A stretch of DNA of 5,541 bases from NCBI GenBank assembly GCA_007131555.1, contig SLQH01000143.1:1-5541 (forward strand). Direction: 5' to 3'. Within the stretch, counting starts at the first letter, position 1, and the number at the start of each line of letters is the position of its first letter. A model generated the notes under the pieces. The model was not told where the DNA came from, made no database searches, and saw only the letters and a list, made by a program, of their open reading frames with translations. Source of the DNA: Planctomycetota bacterium. Its GTDB lineage: Bacteria; Planctomycetota; UBA11346. A program made the position numbers and the translations under genes. Below, piece after piece: positions 1 to 5,541 of the stretch.

Positions 1-1
1 G

Positions 2-595
2 GCCGGCCTGGGTGATGATCAGGTCCCCACTGGCGAGGATGAACCGGACCTGCTGCCAGCCTTCGCCGCCCACTATGCCGAGGTCTACTTCGCCACCGTA
101 GCTGAACTGCTCAAGACCCATGATCCCAACCATCTCTACCTCGGTTGCCGCTTTGTCCGCCATCGGCCGGCCGACGCCATCTGCGCCGCCGCCGGCCGTC
201 ATTGCGACGTGGTCACGGTCAACTGCTACTCCCTGCTGCCGGATCGGGCCCAGTTCGCCGACTGGCACCGTAGCACCGGACGCCCGATCCAGATCGGCGA
301 ACACCATCTGCCGCTGCGCAGTGACCGGCAGCTGCCACCCCTGTATCCGGCCTTCACCGCCGACGAACGTCGCCAGGGCTACGAGGATTTTTTGAACGAC
401 TGGGCCGGCCAGCCCTGGAGCCTGGGTGCCCACTGGTTCCAACATGCCGACCAGAACGCCACCGGACGACCCCTCGACGGCGAGAACCAGACCGTCGGTT
501 TCGTCGACATCGTCGACCGGCCCCATCCGGAATTGGTGGCGGCGGCCATGGCCGTCACCCGGACGATGTATGACCTGCATGCTCAAGCCACATGA
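2..595 (+). CDS. GH50 / agarase-like glycoside hydrolase, C-terminal part (5' end outside window)
   Basis: This is an open frame of 197 residues from the left edge to a TGA stop; the start lies upstream. The visible part looks like the C-terminal half of a clan GH-A (beta/alpha)8 barrel of the GH50 beta-agarase type. Family-like blocks appear in order: HDPNHLYLGCRF (fragment residues about 40-51), IGEHH near residue 100, GAHWFQHADQ near 150, and a TGRPLDGEN...GFVDIVDRPHPEL tail. In GH50 the IGEFH-type motif carries the catalytic nucleophile, so the Glu encoded at 299-301 is the likely nucleophile; the acid/base Glu would lie upstream. Characterised GH50 enzymes cut agarose or neoagaro-oligosaccharides, but the substrate here cannot be read from this fragment and could be another polysaccharide. 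The aldo/keto reductase gene follows after 11 nt, suggesting an operon. The family call is from remembered motifs, not an alignment. Confidence 0.8.
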   Translation, partial: AGLGDDQVPTGEDEPDLLPAFAAHYAEVYFATVAELLKTHDPNHLYLGCRFVRHRPADAICAAAGRHCDVVTVNCYSLLPDRAQFADWHRSTGRPIQIGEHHLPLRSDRQLPPLYPAFTADERRQGYEDFLNDWAGQPWSLGAHWFQHADQNATGRPLDGENQTVGFVDIVDRPHPELVAAAMAVTRTMYDLHAQAT

Positions 596-598
596 GGA
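594..598 (+). promoter_or_regulatory. Ribosome binding site for the aldo/keto reductase
   Basis: GAGGA lies 8 nt before the ATG at 607 and overlaps the stop codon of the upstream glycoside hydrolase gene. It favours the start at 607 over the in-frame ATG at 592, which overlaps the upstream stop as ATGA but has no Shine-Dalgarno-like sequence before it. The arrangement suggests translational coupling of the two genes. Confidence 0.6.
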
Positions 599-606
599 CA
601 CCTGCA

Positions 607-1605
607 ATGCGTACCCAGACTCTTGGCGCTCATGGACCAACCGTACCAGTCATCTGTTGTGGCTGCATGACCCTGGCCCGTGGCATCACTGATACCGATA
701 CCGCCCGACAATCCGCCGCCCGGACAGTGGAAGCGGCCCTGGCATTGGGCCTCAACCATTTCGACCATGCCGATATCTACCAGGGTGGACGTGCCGAGAG
801 CCTGTTCGGAGACTGGCTGGCTGAACATCCCAGCCTGCGTGAGCGTCTGGTGATCCAAAGCAAGTGCGGCATTCGCCCTCCTGACGACAGTGCCTCCTGC
901 ACCCGTTACGACTTCAGTCGTGCCCATATCGAGGCTGCCGTCGACGGCTCCCTGCGTCGTCTGCGCTGTGAATACCTGGATGTCCTGTTGCTGCATCGCC
1001 CTGATGCCCTGGTCGACATTGAGGAACTGGCAGTAACTGTCGATGACCTGGTCAGCAGCGGCAAGATCCGCCATATCGGAGTCAGCAATCACAGCGCTGC
1101 CCAGATGCGCCTACTGGCATCGGTGCTGCCGGTTCCTCTGATCGCCAACCAGATGGAGTTCAATCCGGTCCACAATGCCCTGGTCGATTATGGCCTGCGC
1201 GTCAACCGCCCCGACAATCCCAGCGCTGCTGATGGCTGCGATGCCTTGGAGGAATGCCGCCTGGGCTCGGTCACGATCCAGGCATGGTCACCCCTGGCTC
1301 GAGGATTCCTGTCCGGAAGGCCGGCGACAGAGGCCCTGACTGATGCTCGTAGCCAGGCGAAGTTTCCCCTGGACAGGATCCTGCAGACGGCACATGCCAT
1401 CAACAGCTTGGCCAGAACCCATGCCGTACCACGAGAAGCGGTTGTTTTGGCCTGGATCCTCCGTCATCCGGCTGCCATTCAGCCGGTCATCGGGACCTGC
1501 GATCCCGCACGACTGGACGCCTGTGCCAAGGCCGTCGACGTCTGTCTCAGCCGAGACCAGTGGTACACCGTACTGACGGCAGGCAGAGGCGAATCGATTC
1601 CATGA
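607..1605 (+). CDS. Aldo/keto reductase, YdhF-like
   Basis: This is a cytoplasmic NAD(P)H-dependent oxidoreductase of 332 residues with a complete AKR (beta/alpha)8 barrel. The catalytic tetrad is visible: Asp53 and Tyr58 in FDHADIY, Lys86 in IQSKCG and His130 in LLLHRPD. Other family blocks are GKIRHIGVSNHSAAQM, IANQMEFNPVHN, QAWSPLARGFLSG and the cofactor-phosphate region QPVIGTCDPARL. The NQMEFNPVHN block and the C-terminal RDQWYTVLTAGRG resemble E. coli YdhF, whose physiological substrate is not firmly known. The start at 607 is chosen for its Shine-Dalgarno; a start at 592 would add five residues. The gene lies 11 nt after a glycoside hydrolase, so a role in reducing or oxidising a released sugar or aldehyde is plausible but inferred. 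It is intact, and length is normal for the family. Confidence 0.95.
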   Translation: MRTQTLGAHGPTVPVICCGCMTLARGITDTDTARQSAARTVEAALALGLNHFDHADIYQGGRAESLFGDWLAEHPSLRERLVIQSKCGIRPPDDSASCTRYDFSRAHIEAAVDGSLRRLRCEYLDVLLLHRPDALVDIEELAVTVDDLVSSGKIRHIGVSNHSAAQMRLLASVLPVPLIANQMEFNPVHNALVDYGLRVNRPDNPSAADGCDALEECRLGSVTIQAWSPLARGFLSGRPATEALTDARSQAKFPLDRILQTAHAINSLARTHAVPREAVVLAWILRHPAAIQPVIGTCDPARLDACAKAVDVCLSRDQWYTVLTAGRGESIP

Positions 1606-1614
1606 TCGGCGGCC

Positions 1615-1653
1615 GGTGCAGCCTTTATGACCCGCAATGGCTGCTGTAGCACC
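1615..1653. repeat. Imperfect inverted repeat in the convergent gap, possible weak terminator
   Basis: The 94-nt gap between the convergent stops at 1605 and 1700 contains GCAGCC at 1618-1623 pairing with GGCTGC at 1639-1644, and GGTGC at 1615-1619 that can alternatively pair with GCACC at 1649-1653. A second short hairpin, GTCGC at 1666-1670 with GCGAC at 1678-1682, follows. Neither is followed by a T-run on either strand, so a classic intrinsic terminator is not shown. The location between convergent genes is the main argument for any termination role. Confidence 0.3.
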
Positions 1654-1699
1654 GCCAGATTCGTTGTCGCGAGGAGTGCGACCGCGCATGACGCATGGG

Positions 1700-3112
1700 C
1701 TATCGACCAATGTCCAAATGGTCCATGCGTTTCTTGAGGGTGATCCGGTTGATGCCCAGCAGTTCGGCAGCGCGCAGTTGATTGCCCCCGGTCCGGGCCA
1801 GGGCCAGACGGATCAAGGGAGCATCGACCAGCTCGTGCAGACGATCATAGGCATGTTCACAATCATCATTGATCAGACGCTCTGCCATCCGGGTGACGGC
1901 CATGGCCAGTCCATCACGATCTGCCCCCTGACCCTGATGCGGACTGATACGCAGGTCTTCGGCGGCGATGATGCCGCCGCTGGCCAGGACCGCCGCCTCT
2001 TCGATGACATGCTTGAGTTCGCGCACATTGCCCGGCCAGTCATAGGCCGCCAGGGTGGCCATGGCCTCATCGGTGAGAGCCAGGTCACGGTTCAGACGCT
2101 GACCGCTGCGCCGCAGGAAGTGCCGGACCAGGGCCTCCAGGTCATCACGACGTTCACACAACGGCGGCAGACAGATGCGGACCACCTGCAGACGGTAGGC
2201 CAGGTCACGGCGGAAACTGCCGTTCTCAACGGCCTGATCAAGATCCCGGTTGGTGGCCGCCACCACCCGCACATCGACCTGGATCTCGGTCTCTCCACCC
2301 AGACGGGTGAGGCATTGATCTTCCAGGAAGCGCAATAGACGGACTTGGGTGGCGGGCGGTAGCTCCCCGACCTCATCAAGGAACAGGGTCCCACCATCGG
2401 CTGCTTCTATGCGACCGATCTTGCGACTACGCGCATCGGTAAAGGCCCCGGCCTCGTGGCCAAACAGTTCGCTGTCGACCAGAGTCTCGCTCAAGGCACC
2501 ACAATTGACCGCCATGAAGGGGCCGTCATGACGCTGGCTGTGCTGATGCAGGGCCCGGGCCACCAGCTCCTTGCCGGACCCGGTCGGTCCGGTGATCAGC
2601 ACCCCAAGATTGGTGGCAGATGCCGCCGCCACCCGTCGATAGACCTCCTGCATGGCGGGCGTAGCCCCGACCATCAGCGGCGCCACCTCATCACCGCCCC
2701 CATCCGCTAGGGCCACCAGATGATCCTCGCCAAGGGCTCGGCGCAGCAGTTCGCAGACCCGATCCAGATCAAGGGGCTTGGCCAGATACTCGAAAGCCTG
2801 GCCCTGCAAGGCGGCCACGGCCGTCTCCATGGTGCCATGGGCGGTCATGACAATGATCGGCAGAGACGGGTGACTACGCCGCACCGCTGCCAAGAGGTCC
2901 AGCCCTGATTCGCCCGGCATGCGGATATCGGTCATCATCACGTCGGGGACGGCCTGCTCCAAGACCCGACGGGCCTGAGCAGCATCAGCAGCCACCACCA
3001 CCCGATGACCCTCGGCCTCGACCGCCTGACGTAATGCCCAGCAGACCGCCGCATCGTCATCGACGATCAGCACTGTGGCCGGATCACCGGTATTGTGGGC
3101 ATTATCCTGCAC
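1700..3112 (-). CDS. NtrC-family sigma-54-dependent response regulator (REC-AAA+-Fis HTH)
   Basis: This is a 470-residue cytoplasmic transcription activator with all three NtrC-type domains. The receiver domain spans about 13-128, with acidic pocket D18-D20, phospho-acceptor Asp62 in MMTDIRMPG, Thr90 and Lys112. The AAA+ sigma-54 interaction domain spans about 147-380, with Walker A GPTGSGKE (175-182), Walker [10 protein letters not shown] (241-248), VVAATNRDL, the FRRDLAYRL arginine region and WPGNVREL. The C-terminal Fis-type helix-turn-helix (about 435-470) contains [22 protein letters not shown]. The sigma-54 contact loop reads GAFTDA (222-227), not the canonical GAFTGA. The start is GTG, with a strong AAGGGGAG Shine-Dalgarno 3 nt away. 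The gene lies 50 nt downstream of a Ser/Thr kinase gene, and no histidine kinase is in view. Such proteins are phosphorylated, oligomerise and use ATP to open sigma-54 promoters; target genes here are unknown. It is not assigned to NtrC itself, because nitrogen-regulation partners are absent. Confidence 0.96.
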   Translation of the reverse strand: MQDNAHNTGDPATVLIVDDDAAVCWALRQAVEAEGHRVVVAADAAQARRVLEQAVPDVMMTDIRMPGESGLDLLAAVRRSHPSLPIIVMTAHGTMETAVAALQGQAFEYLAKPLDLDRVCELLRRALGEDHLVALADGGGDEVAPLMVGATPAMQEVYRRVAAASATNLGVLITGPTGSGKELVARALHQHSQRHDGPFMAVNCGALSETLVDSELFGHEAGAFTDARSRKIGRIEAADGGTLFLDEVGELPPATQVRLLRFLEDQCLTRLGGETEIQVDVRVVAATNRDLDQAVENGSFRRDLAYRLQVVRICLPPLCERRDDLEALVRHFLRRSGQRLNRDLALTDEAMATLAAYDWPGNVRELKHVIEEAAVLASGGIIAAEDLRISPHQGQGADRDGLAMAVTRMAERLINDDCEHAYDRLHELVDAPLIRLALARTGGNQLRAAELLGINRITLKKRMDHLDIGR

Positions 3113-3115
3113 GCA

Positions 3116-3123
3116 CTCCCCTT
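3116..3123 (-). promoter_or_regulatory. Ribosome binding site setting the GTG start of the response regulator
   Basis: Read on the minus strand this is AAGGGGAG, followed by TGC and then the GTG codon at 3112-3110. It is the best Shine-Dalgarno in the window. It places the start just before the receiver domain with a 12-residue lead, and supports GTG as initiator since no in-frame ATG competes nearby. Confidence 0.75.
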
Positions 3124-3139
3124 GTCACCTCAGGCGGCC

Positions 3140-3147
3140 TCACGTGA
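3140..3147. repeat. Palindrome TCACGTGA in the kinase-regulator gap
   Basis: This perfect 8-bp palindrome sits in the 50-nt space between the kinase stop codon and the regulator's Shine-Dalgarno. It is flanked by the inverted pair TGTCA (3123-3127) and TGACA (3153-3157). It could be a binding site or an mRNA structure, but sites this short also occur by chance. Confidence 0.25.
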
Positions 3148-3162
3148 TGACCTGACATCCTA

Positions 3163-4206
3163 CTACTCAGCAGGACCGTTGTCTTCCATCTTGAGACGGC
3201 CGATCAGCTGGCGCAGAACCCGATTGGCGATCGTGATGTCCTCAGTGCGTTGATGGAAATCAGCGGTGCAACTGGCAATGAGACTGTCAAAGGTGATGTC
3301 GCCGGTCGGCACGAAGCCACGCCGATCATTGGCCGCCACGGCCTTGAGCATGGCCTGTTGGCCGCTGGCTCCAGGACGCAGGTGCTGGGTCACCCAGGCA
3401 AAGGGATGCTTGCCGGTCAAGACCTCATAGACCATCACCGCCCAGCTATACACGTCTCCCTTGATACCAACCAGGCCCTCACGACGACCAGTCAGAGCAT
3501 AGAAGGCCTGTTCCGGAGAACAATAACGAGGCGTCAACATGACCGCGTCTTCGCGCTGGATACGACTACGCCAGCGGGCAATGCCAAAGTCGGCGATCTT
3601 GGCCGTTGCCGGGTCGAAGACCAGGATGTTCTGGGGCTTGATATCGCGATGAGCGACATGGTGGTCATGGGCCTCGCGAATGCCGTCTGTGGCCTTGGCC
3701 ACGGCCTCCAAGAGGCTGAGGCGATCAAAACCGGGCAGATGGTGATATCGCTTGATGACCCCATCCAGCGATCCGTAAGGAGCCCGCTCGGTGATCATGA
3801 AGGGAACGATCCCCAAAGGGAAGAACTGACGCATTTCCTCGGGCATGTCCTCAGGCAACTCAGCATCACCATATTCCAGGACCTGGACGATGTGCTCGGA
3901 ACGGCGCGAGAGGATCATAGTCTTCTCGCACTCGATCTTGAAGGCCCCATAGGCACCAATGGTGTCGCGGATGTCATCGGCGGCCATGGTGAACACCTTG
4001 ACGGCAACATCCTGGCCTTCGTATACGCCACCGTAAACCACGGTTTCCTTGGACAGCGAACCAATCGGATCACGCAGCTGGACCCGCTGGCTCAGAAACA
4101 CCTCCTGCAAGGTGGTATCGAAGACCGCCCGATGCTCAGCCCGCCTGTGCAAGGCGGCGCTGACAACGGCATCTGTGGTGGCATCCCCGGACCGGGCATC
4201 ATCCAT
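3163..4206 (-). CDS. Soluble Hanks-type serine/threonine protein kinase
   Basis: This is a kinase of 347 residues from the chosen ATG. Visible motifs, numbered from that start: AVK lysine at 70 (DVAVKVF), candidate alpha-C Glu at 92 or 94, catalytic HRD at 186-188 followed by IKPQN, DFG at 206-208, TPRYCSPEQ in the activation segment, and GDVYSWAVMVYEVLTGKHPF in helix F. All residues needed for phosphotransfer are present, so it is probably active. The glycine-rich loop is poor: IGSLSKETVVYGG keeps only the first glycine of GxGxxG. No transmembrane segment or extracellular sensor domain is seen; about 100 residues follow helix F and hold no recognisable extra domain. The start at 4206 has a GAAG 8 nt upstream; ATGs at 4212 and 4263 are alternatives, the latter without a Shine-Dalgarno. 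The sigma-54 regulator gene follows after 50 nt, suggesting co-transcription and a possible functional link. Confidence 0.93.
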   Translation of the reverse strand: MDDARSGDATTDAVVSAALHRRAEHRAVFDTTLQEVFLSQRVQLRDPIGSLSKETVVYGGVYEGQDVAVKVFTMAADDIRDTIGAYGAFKIECEKTMILSRRSEHIVQVLEYGDAELPEDMPEEMRQFFPLGIVPFMITERAPYGSLDGVIKRYHHLPGFDRLSLLEAVAKATDGIREAHDHHVAHRDIKPQNILVFDPATAKIADFGIARWRSRIQREDAVMLTPRYCSPEQAFYALTGRREGLVGIKGDVYSWAVMVYEVLTGKHPFAWVTQHLRPGASGQQAMLKAVAANDRRGFVPTGDITFDSLIASCTADFHQRTEDITIANRVLRQLIGRLKMEDNGPAE

Positions 4207-4562
4207 GACCATGTCTTCATTGTGGATGGTATTGCCCGCACGGCAAGTCGGCCATCCGAGCATGTCGACAAGACCAATCTGCCCAGATCACCACAACACA
4301 ATACCGCTCCTGCAGCCCAACGATAGAGATGGGCCCGACCCCGCCACACAACCTCGACCCGCCCCCTGGAACCCGGTACCGGCCCGCTGTAGTCAAGATA
4401 CCAACGCCGATGAGGCGTGCCCCAGCGCCCCCAGAGATGACGGCCCGTGCTGGTCAGGTGCAGGGTCGTACAACGGTGACCATGGGCAATGAGCACATCA
4501 AGATGGGGCCTCCCATCGACAGCATGATGAGCCAGGATGGTGGCTGGAGCAGATAAGATCAT
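4092..4562 (-). CDS. Small stand-alone LigD 3'-phosphoesterase-like protein
   Basis: This is an open frame of 156 residues. The first 110 or so resemble the 3'-phosphoesterase domain of bacterial LigD, also found as a small separate protein in some bacteria. Seen: ILAHHAVDGRPHLDVLI (residues 9-25), matching the HDxxxxHxD-type block with His13, His20 and Asp22, and PHRRWYLDYSGPVPGSRGRV (50-69), where His51 and Tyr55 have the H-x3-Y spacing of the LigD His/Tyr pair. No ligase or polymerase domain is attached. In LigD this domain removes 3'-phosphates and ribonucleotides during end joining; the role of single-domain versions is not clear to me. From about residue 112 the sequence no longer looks family-like and overlaps the kinase start in another frame, so the true C-terminus may be near 4230 with a lost stop or frameshift. 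No Shine-Dalgarno is visible. It is the first gene of the minus-strand block. Confidence 0.6.
   Translation of the reverse strand: MILSAPATILAHHAVDGRPHLDVLIAHGHRCTTLHLTSTGRHLWGRWGTPHRRWYLDYSGPVPGSRGRVEVVWRGRAHLYRWAAGAVLCCGDLGRLVLSTCSDGRLAVRAIPSTMKTWSWMMPGPGMPPQMPLSAPPCTGGLSIGRSSIPPCRRCF
4215..4218 (-). promoter_or_regulatory. Weak ribosome binding site for the kinase
   Basis: GAAG on the minus strand lies 8 nt before the ATG at 4206. It is a partial match, used here only to prefer 4206 over 4212 (too close) and 4263 (no match upstream). Confidence 0.35.
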
Positions 4563-4579
4563 GCTGGTCGGTCCGCATT

Positions 4580-4595
4580 TGGCACATTCGCCGCT
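4580..4595 (+). promoter_or_regulatory. Candidate sigma-54 (-24/-12) promoter for the DHH gene
   Basis: TGGCAC followed by a GC at the correct distance (GG at 4581-4582, GC at 4593-4594) fits the consensus TGGCACG-N4-TTGCW at the -24 element and at the invariant GG and GC, but the -12 element reads CCGCT where TTGCW is expected. Transcription would begin near 4606, 16 to 43 nt before the possible start codons. It lies in the 86-nt divergent intergenic region, next to a block encoding a sigma-54 activator. This is a pattern match only. Confidence 0.35.
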
Positions 4596-4648
4596 TATGG
4601 CAACCCGCTTGCGCCATCAACATGATGACGATAGCCTTTGGCCACCAT

Positions 4649-5541
4649 ATGCCCAAACGTCGCACGACAAGCTTCAGCCGGACCTCGGAAGTGGTGGTCA
4701 TCGGCCATAATTCTCAGGTGATCGCCACCGTCGCCTTCTTTGTCGGCGGACGCATTCCGGTGCGGGTCTACACCAACGATGGTGACCTGGAAGAGAACCT
4801 GGCCATGTATCCCGGTGTCTCCGTGACCCTGGTCGATGGCTATGATACCTGTCCTGCCGACCTGCCTGACTGCCCCTACTTCATCTGCATCGACCAGGAT
4901 CAGACGGCTCGTCTCATCAAGTCCTGGCTGCCCAAGACCCTGGCCATCTTTCACCTGACCAATGAACGGCGCGGCAAGACCTCGGCGGCCGGATTCCGCT
5001 GTATGCGTGAACCGATCAGCGCAGTACGCAAACGGCTGGTCCAGCGCCTGGCCACCATCCGTCGGGTGGATCGCCTGCTGGACCTGGCCCGCAACAGCGA
5101 ATCAGCCCTCATCACCATCTACGGCGACCCTGACCCTGATGCCATCGGAGCCGCCTTCGGCCTGGCCTCCATCTGGAAGACGGCCGGGATACAAGCCTCC
5201 ATCCGTTACACCGGCGAGGTGCGGCGCTACCAGAACAAGCTGCTGCTCAACTATCTCGGCCAGAACATCGAACGCCTACGAGATGGCGAACAGGAAGCGG
5301 CAGACCTCATTGCCGTGGTCGATGCCCAACCAGGATTCTGGAAAAGCGACCCTCCAGCGGCCACGGTGATCATCGATCACCACCCGCGCCGCGAAGACAC
5401 CGGGGCTCCCTACCTGGACCTGCGCGAACAATACGGCTCGACCTGTACCATCCTCACCGAATACCTGCTGGCGGCCGACATTCGCATCTCTCGCAAACTG
5501 GCCACAGCCCTGAGCTACGGCATCAAGACCGACACCTCAGA
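4649..5541 (+). CDS. DHH-family phosphoesterase with N-terminal Rossmann-like domain (3' end outside window)
   Basis: This is an open frame of 297 residues to the right edge. An N-terminal region of about 110 residues begins EVVVIGHNSQVIATVAFF and has alternating beta/alpha character like a TrkA-N type nucleotide-binding fold, though without a GxGxxG loop. The DHH catalytic domain follows: motif I GDPDPDAIG at 159-167, motif II Asp225 in VVDAQ, and motif III DHHP at 243-246. These bind two divalent metals, usually Mn2+. Relatives include RecJ, NrnA nanoRNases and GdpP-type cyclic-dinucleotide phosphodiesterases. The substrate here cannot be decided, and the C-terminal DHHA1 region is not in view. 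Motif I has Tyr158 where NrnA and GdpP carry His. The start at 4649 gives a compact MPKRRTTSF lead; ATGs at 4622 and 4625 are alternatives, and none has a clear Shine-Dalgarno. The gene is transcribed divergently from the minus-strand signalling block and may be sigma-54 dependent. Confidence 0.88.
   Translation, partial: MPKRRTTSFSRTSEVVVIGHNSQVIATVAFFVGGRIPVRVYTNDGDLEENLAMYPGVSVTLVDGYDTCPADLPDCPYFICIDQDQTARLIKSWLPKTLAIFHLTNERRGKTSAAGFRCMREPISAVRKRLVQRLATIRRVDRLLDLARNSESALITIYGDPDPDAIGAAFGLASIWKTAGIQASIRYTGEVRRYQNKLLLNYLGQNIERLRDGEQEAADLIAVVDAQPGFWKSDPPAATVIIDHHPRREDTGAPYLDLREQYGSTCTILTEYLLAADIRISRKLATALSYGIKTDTS

Noticed and set aside
583..1092. Minus-strand open frame of 169 codons opposite the aldo/keto reductase
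   Set aside because: It is antisense to the catalytic tetrad region of a clearly real reductase and has no independent support.
1666..1682. Intrinsic terminator hairpin GTCGC/GCGAC
   Set aside because: The stem is only five base pairs and no T-run follows on either strand.
1637..2338. Long plus-strand open frame of 233 codons opposite the response regulator
   Set aside because: It is antisense to the AAA+ and HTH coding sequence, shows no family motif and has a Gln/His/Asp-rich composition typical of reversed coding DNA.
3250..4326. Plus-strand open frame of 358 codons opposite the kinase
   Set aside because: It lies antisense to a kinase with HRD, DFG and SPE motifs. Its translation has no recognisable domain and mirrors the kinase codon pattern.
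4563..4648. Sigma-70 promoter for the minus-strand block (TTGATG or TTGCCA boxes)
   Set aside because: The -35-like hexamers exist, but the matching -10 positions (TAAGCG, AAATGC) are too poor to claim a promoter.
4595..4954. Minus-strand open frame of 119 codons opposite the DHH gene
   Set aside because: It is a shadow of the N-terminal domain of the DHH phosphoesterase frame and crosses the divergent intergenic region; no motif supports it.

Overview
The window is moderately GC-rich, gene-dense bacterial DNA with six protein-coding genes and no RNA genes, transposases, CRISPR arrays or prophage genes that I can see. The gene mix is a GH50/agarase-like glycoside hydrolase, a soluble Hanks-type Ser/Thr kinase, a sigma-54 activator, a small stand-alone LigD-phosphoesterase-like protein and a DHH phosphoesterase with an extra N-terminal domain. 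This mix is reminiscent of Planctomycetota and neighbouring phyla. That placement is an impression from gene families only and is not proven by the sequence.

Layout. (1) Positions 2-1605, plus strand: the 3' end of a GH50-like glycoside hydrolase is followed 11 nt later by a YdhF-like aldo/keto reductase, probably one transcript for carbohydrate use. (2) Positions 1606-1699: a short convergent gap holding weak inverted repeats. (3) Positions 4562-1700, minus strand: three genes read in the order LigD-3'-phosphoesterase-like protein, Ser/Thr kinase, NtrC-type sigma-54 response regulator. The first two reading frames overlap by about 115 nt, and the last two are 50 nt apart. (4) Positions 4563-4648: a compact divergent intergenic region with a sigma-54-like -24/-12 element pointing to the plus strand. 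(5) Positions 4649-5541, plus strand: a DHH-family phosphoesterase that runs off the right edge.

The most interesting part is the minus-strand block and its divergent neighbour. A Ser/Thr kinase, not a histidine kinase, sits directly upstream of a complete REC-AAA+-Fis activator, and the divergent DHH gene carries a candidate sigma-54 promoter. A possible reading is a signalling module in which the kinase modulates the sigma-54 activator, which in turn drives the DHH gene. The gene order and motifs are visible; the regulatory links are inference.
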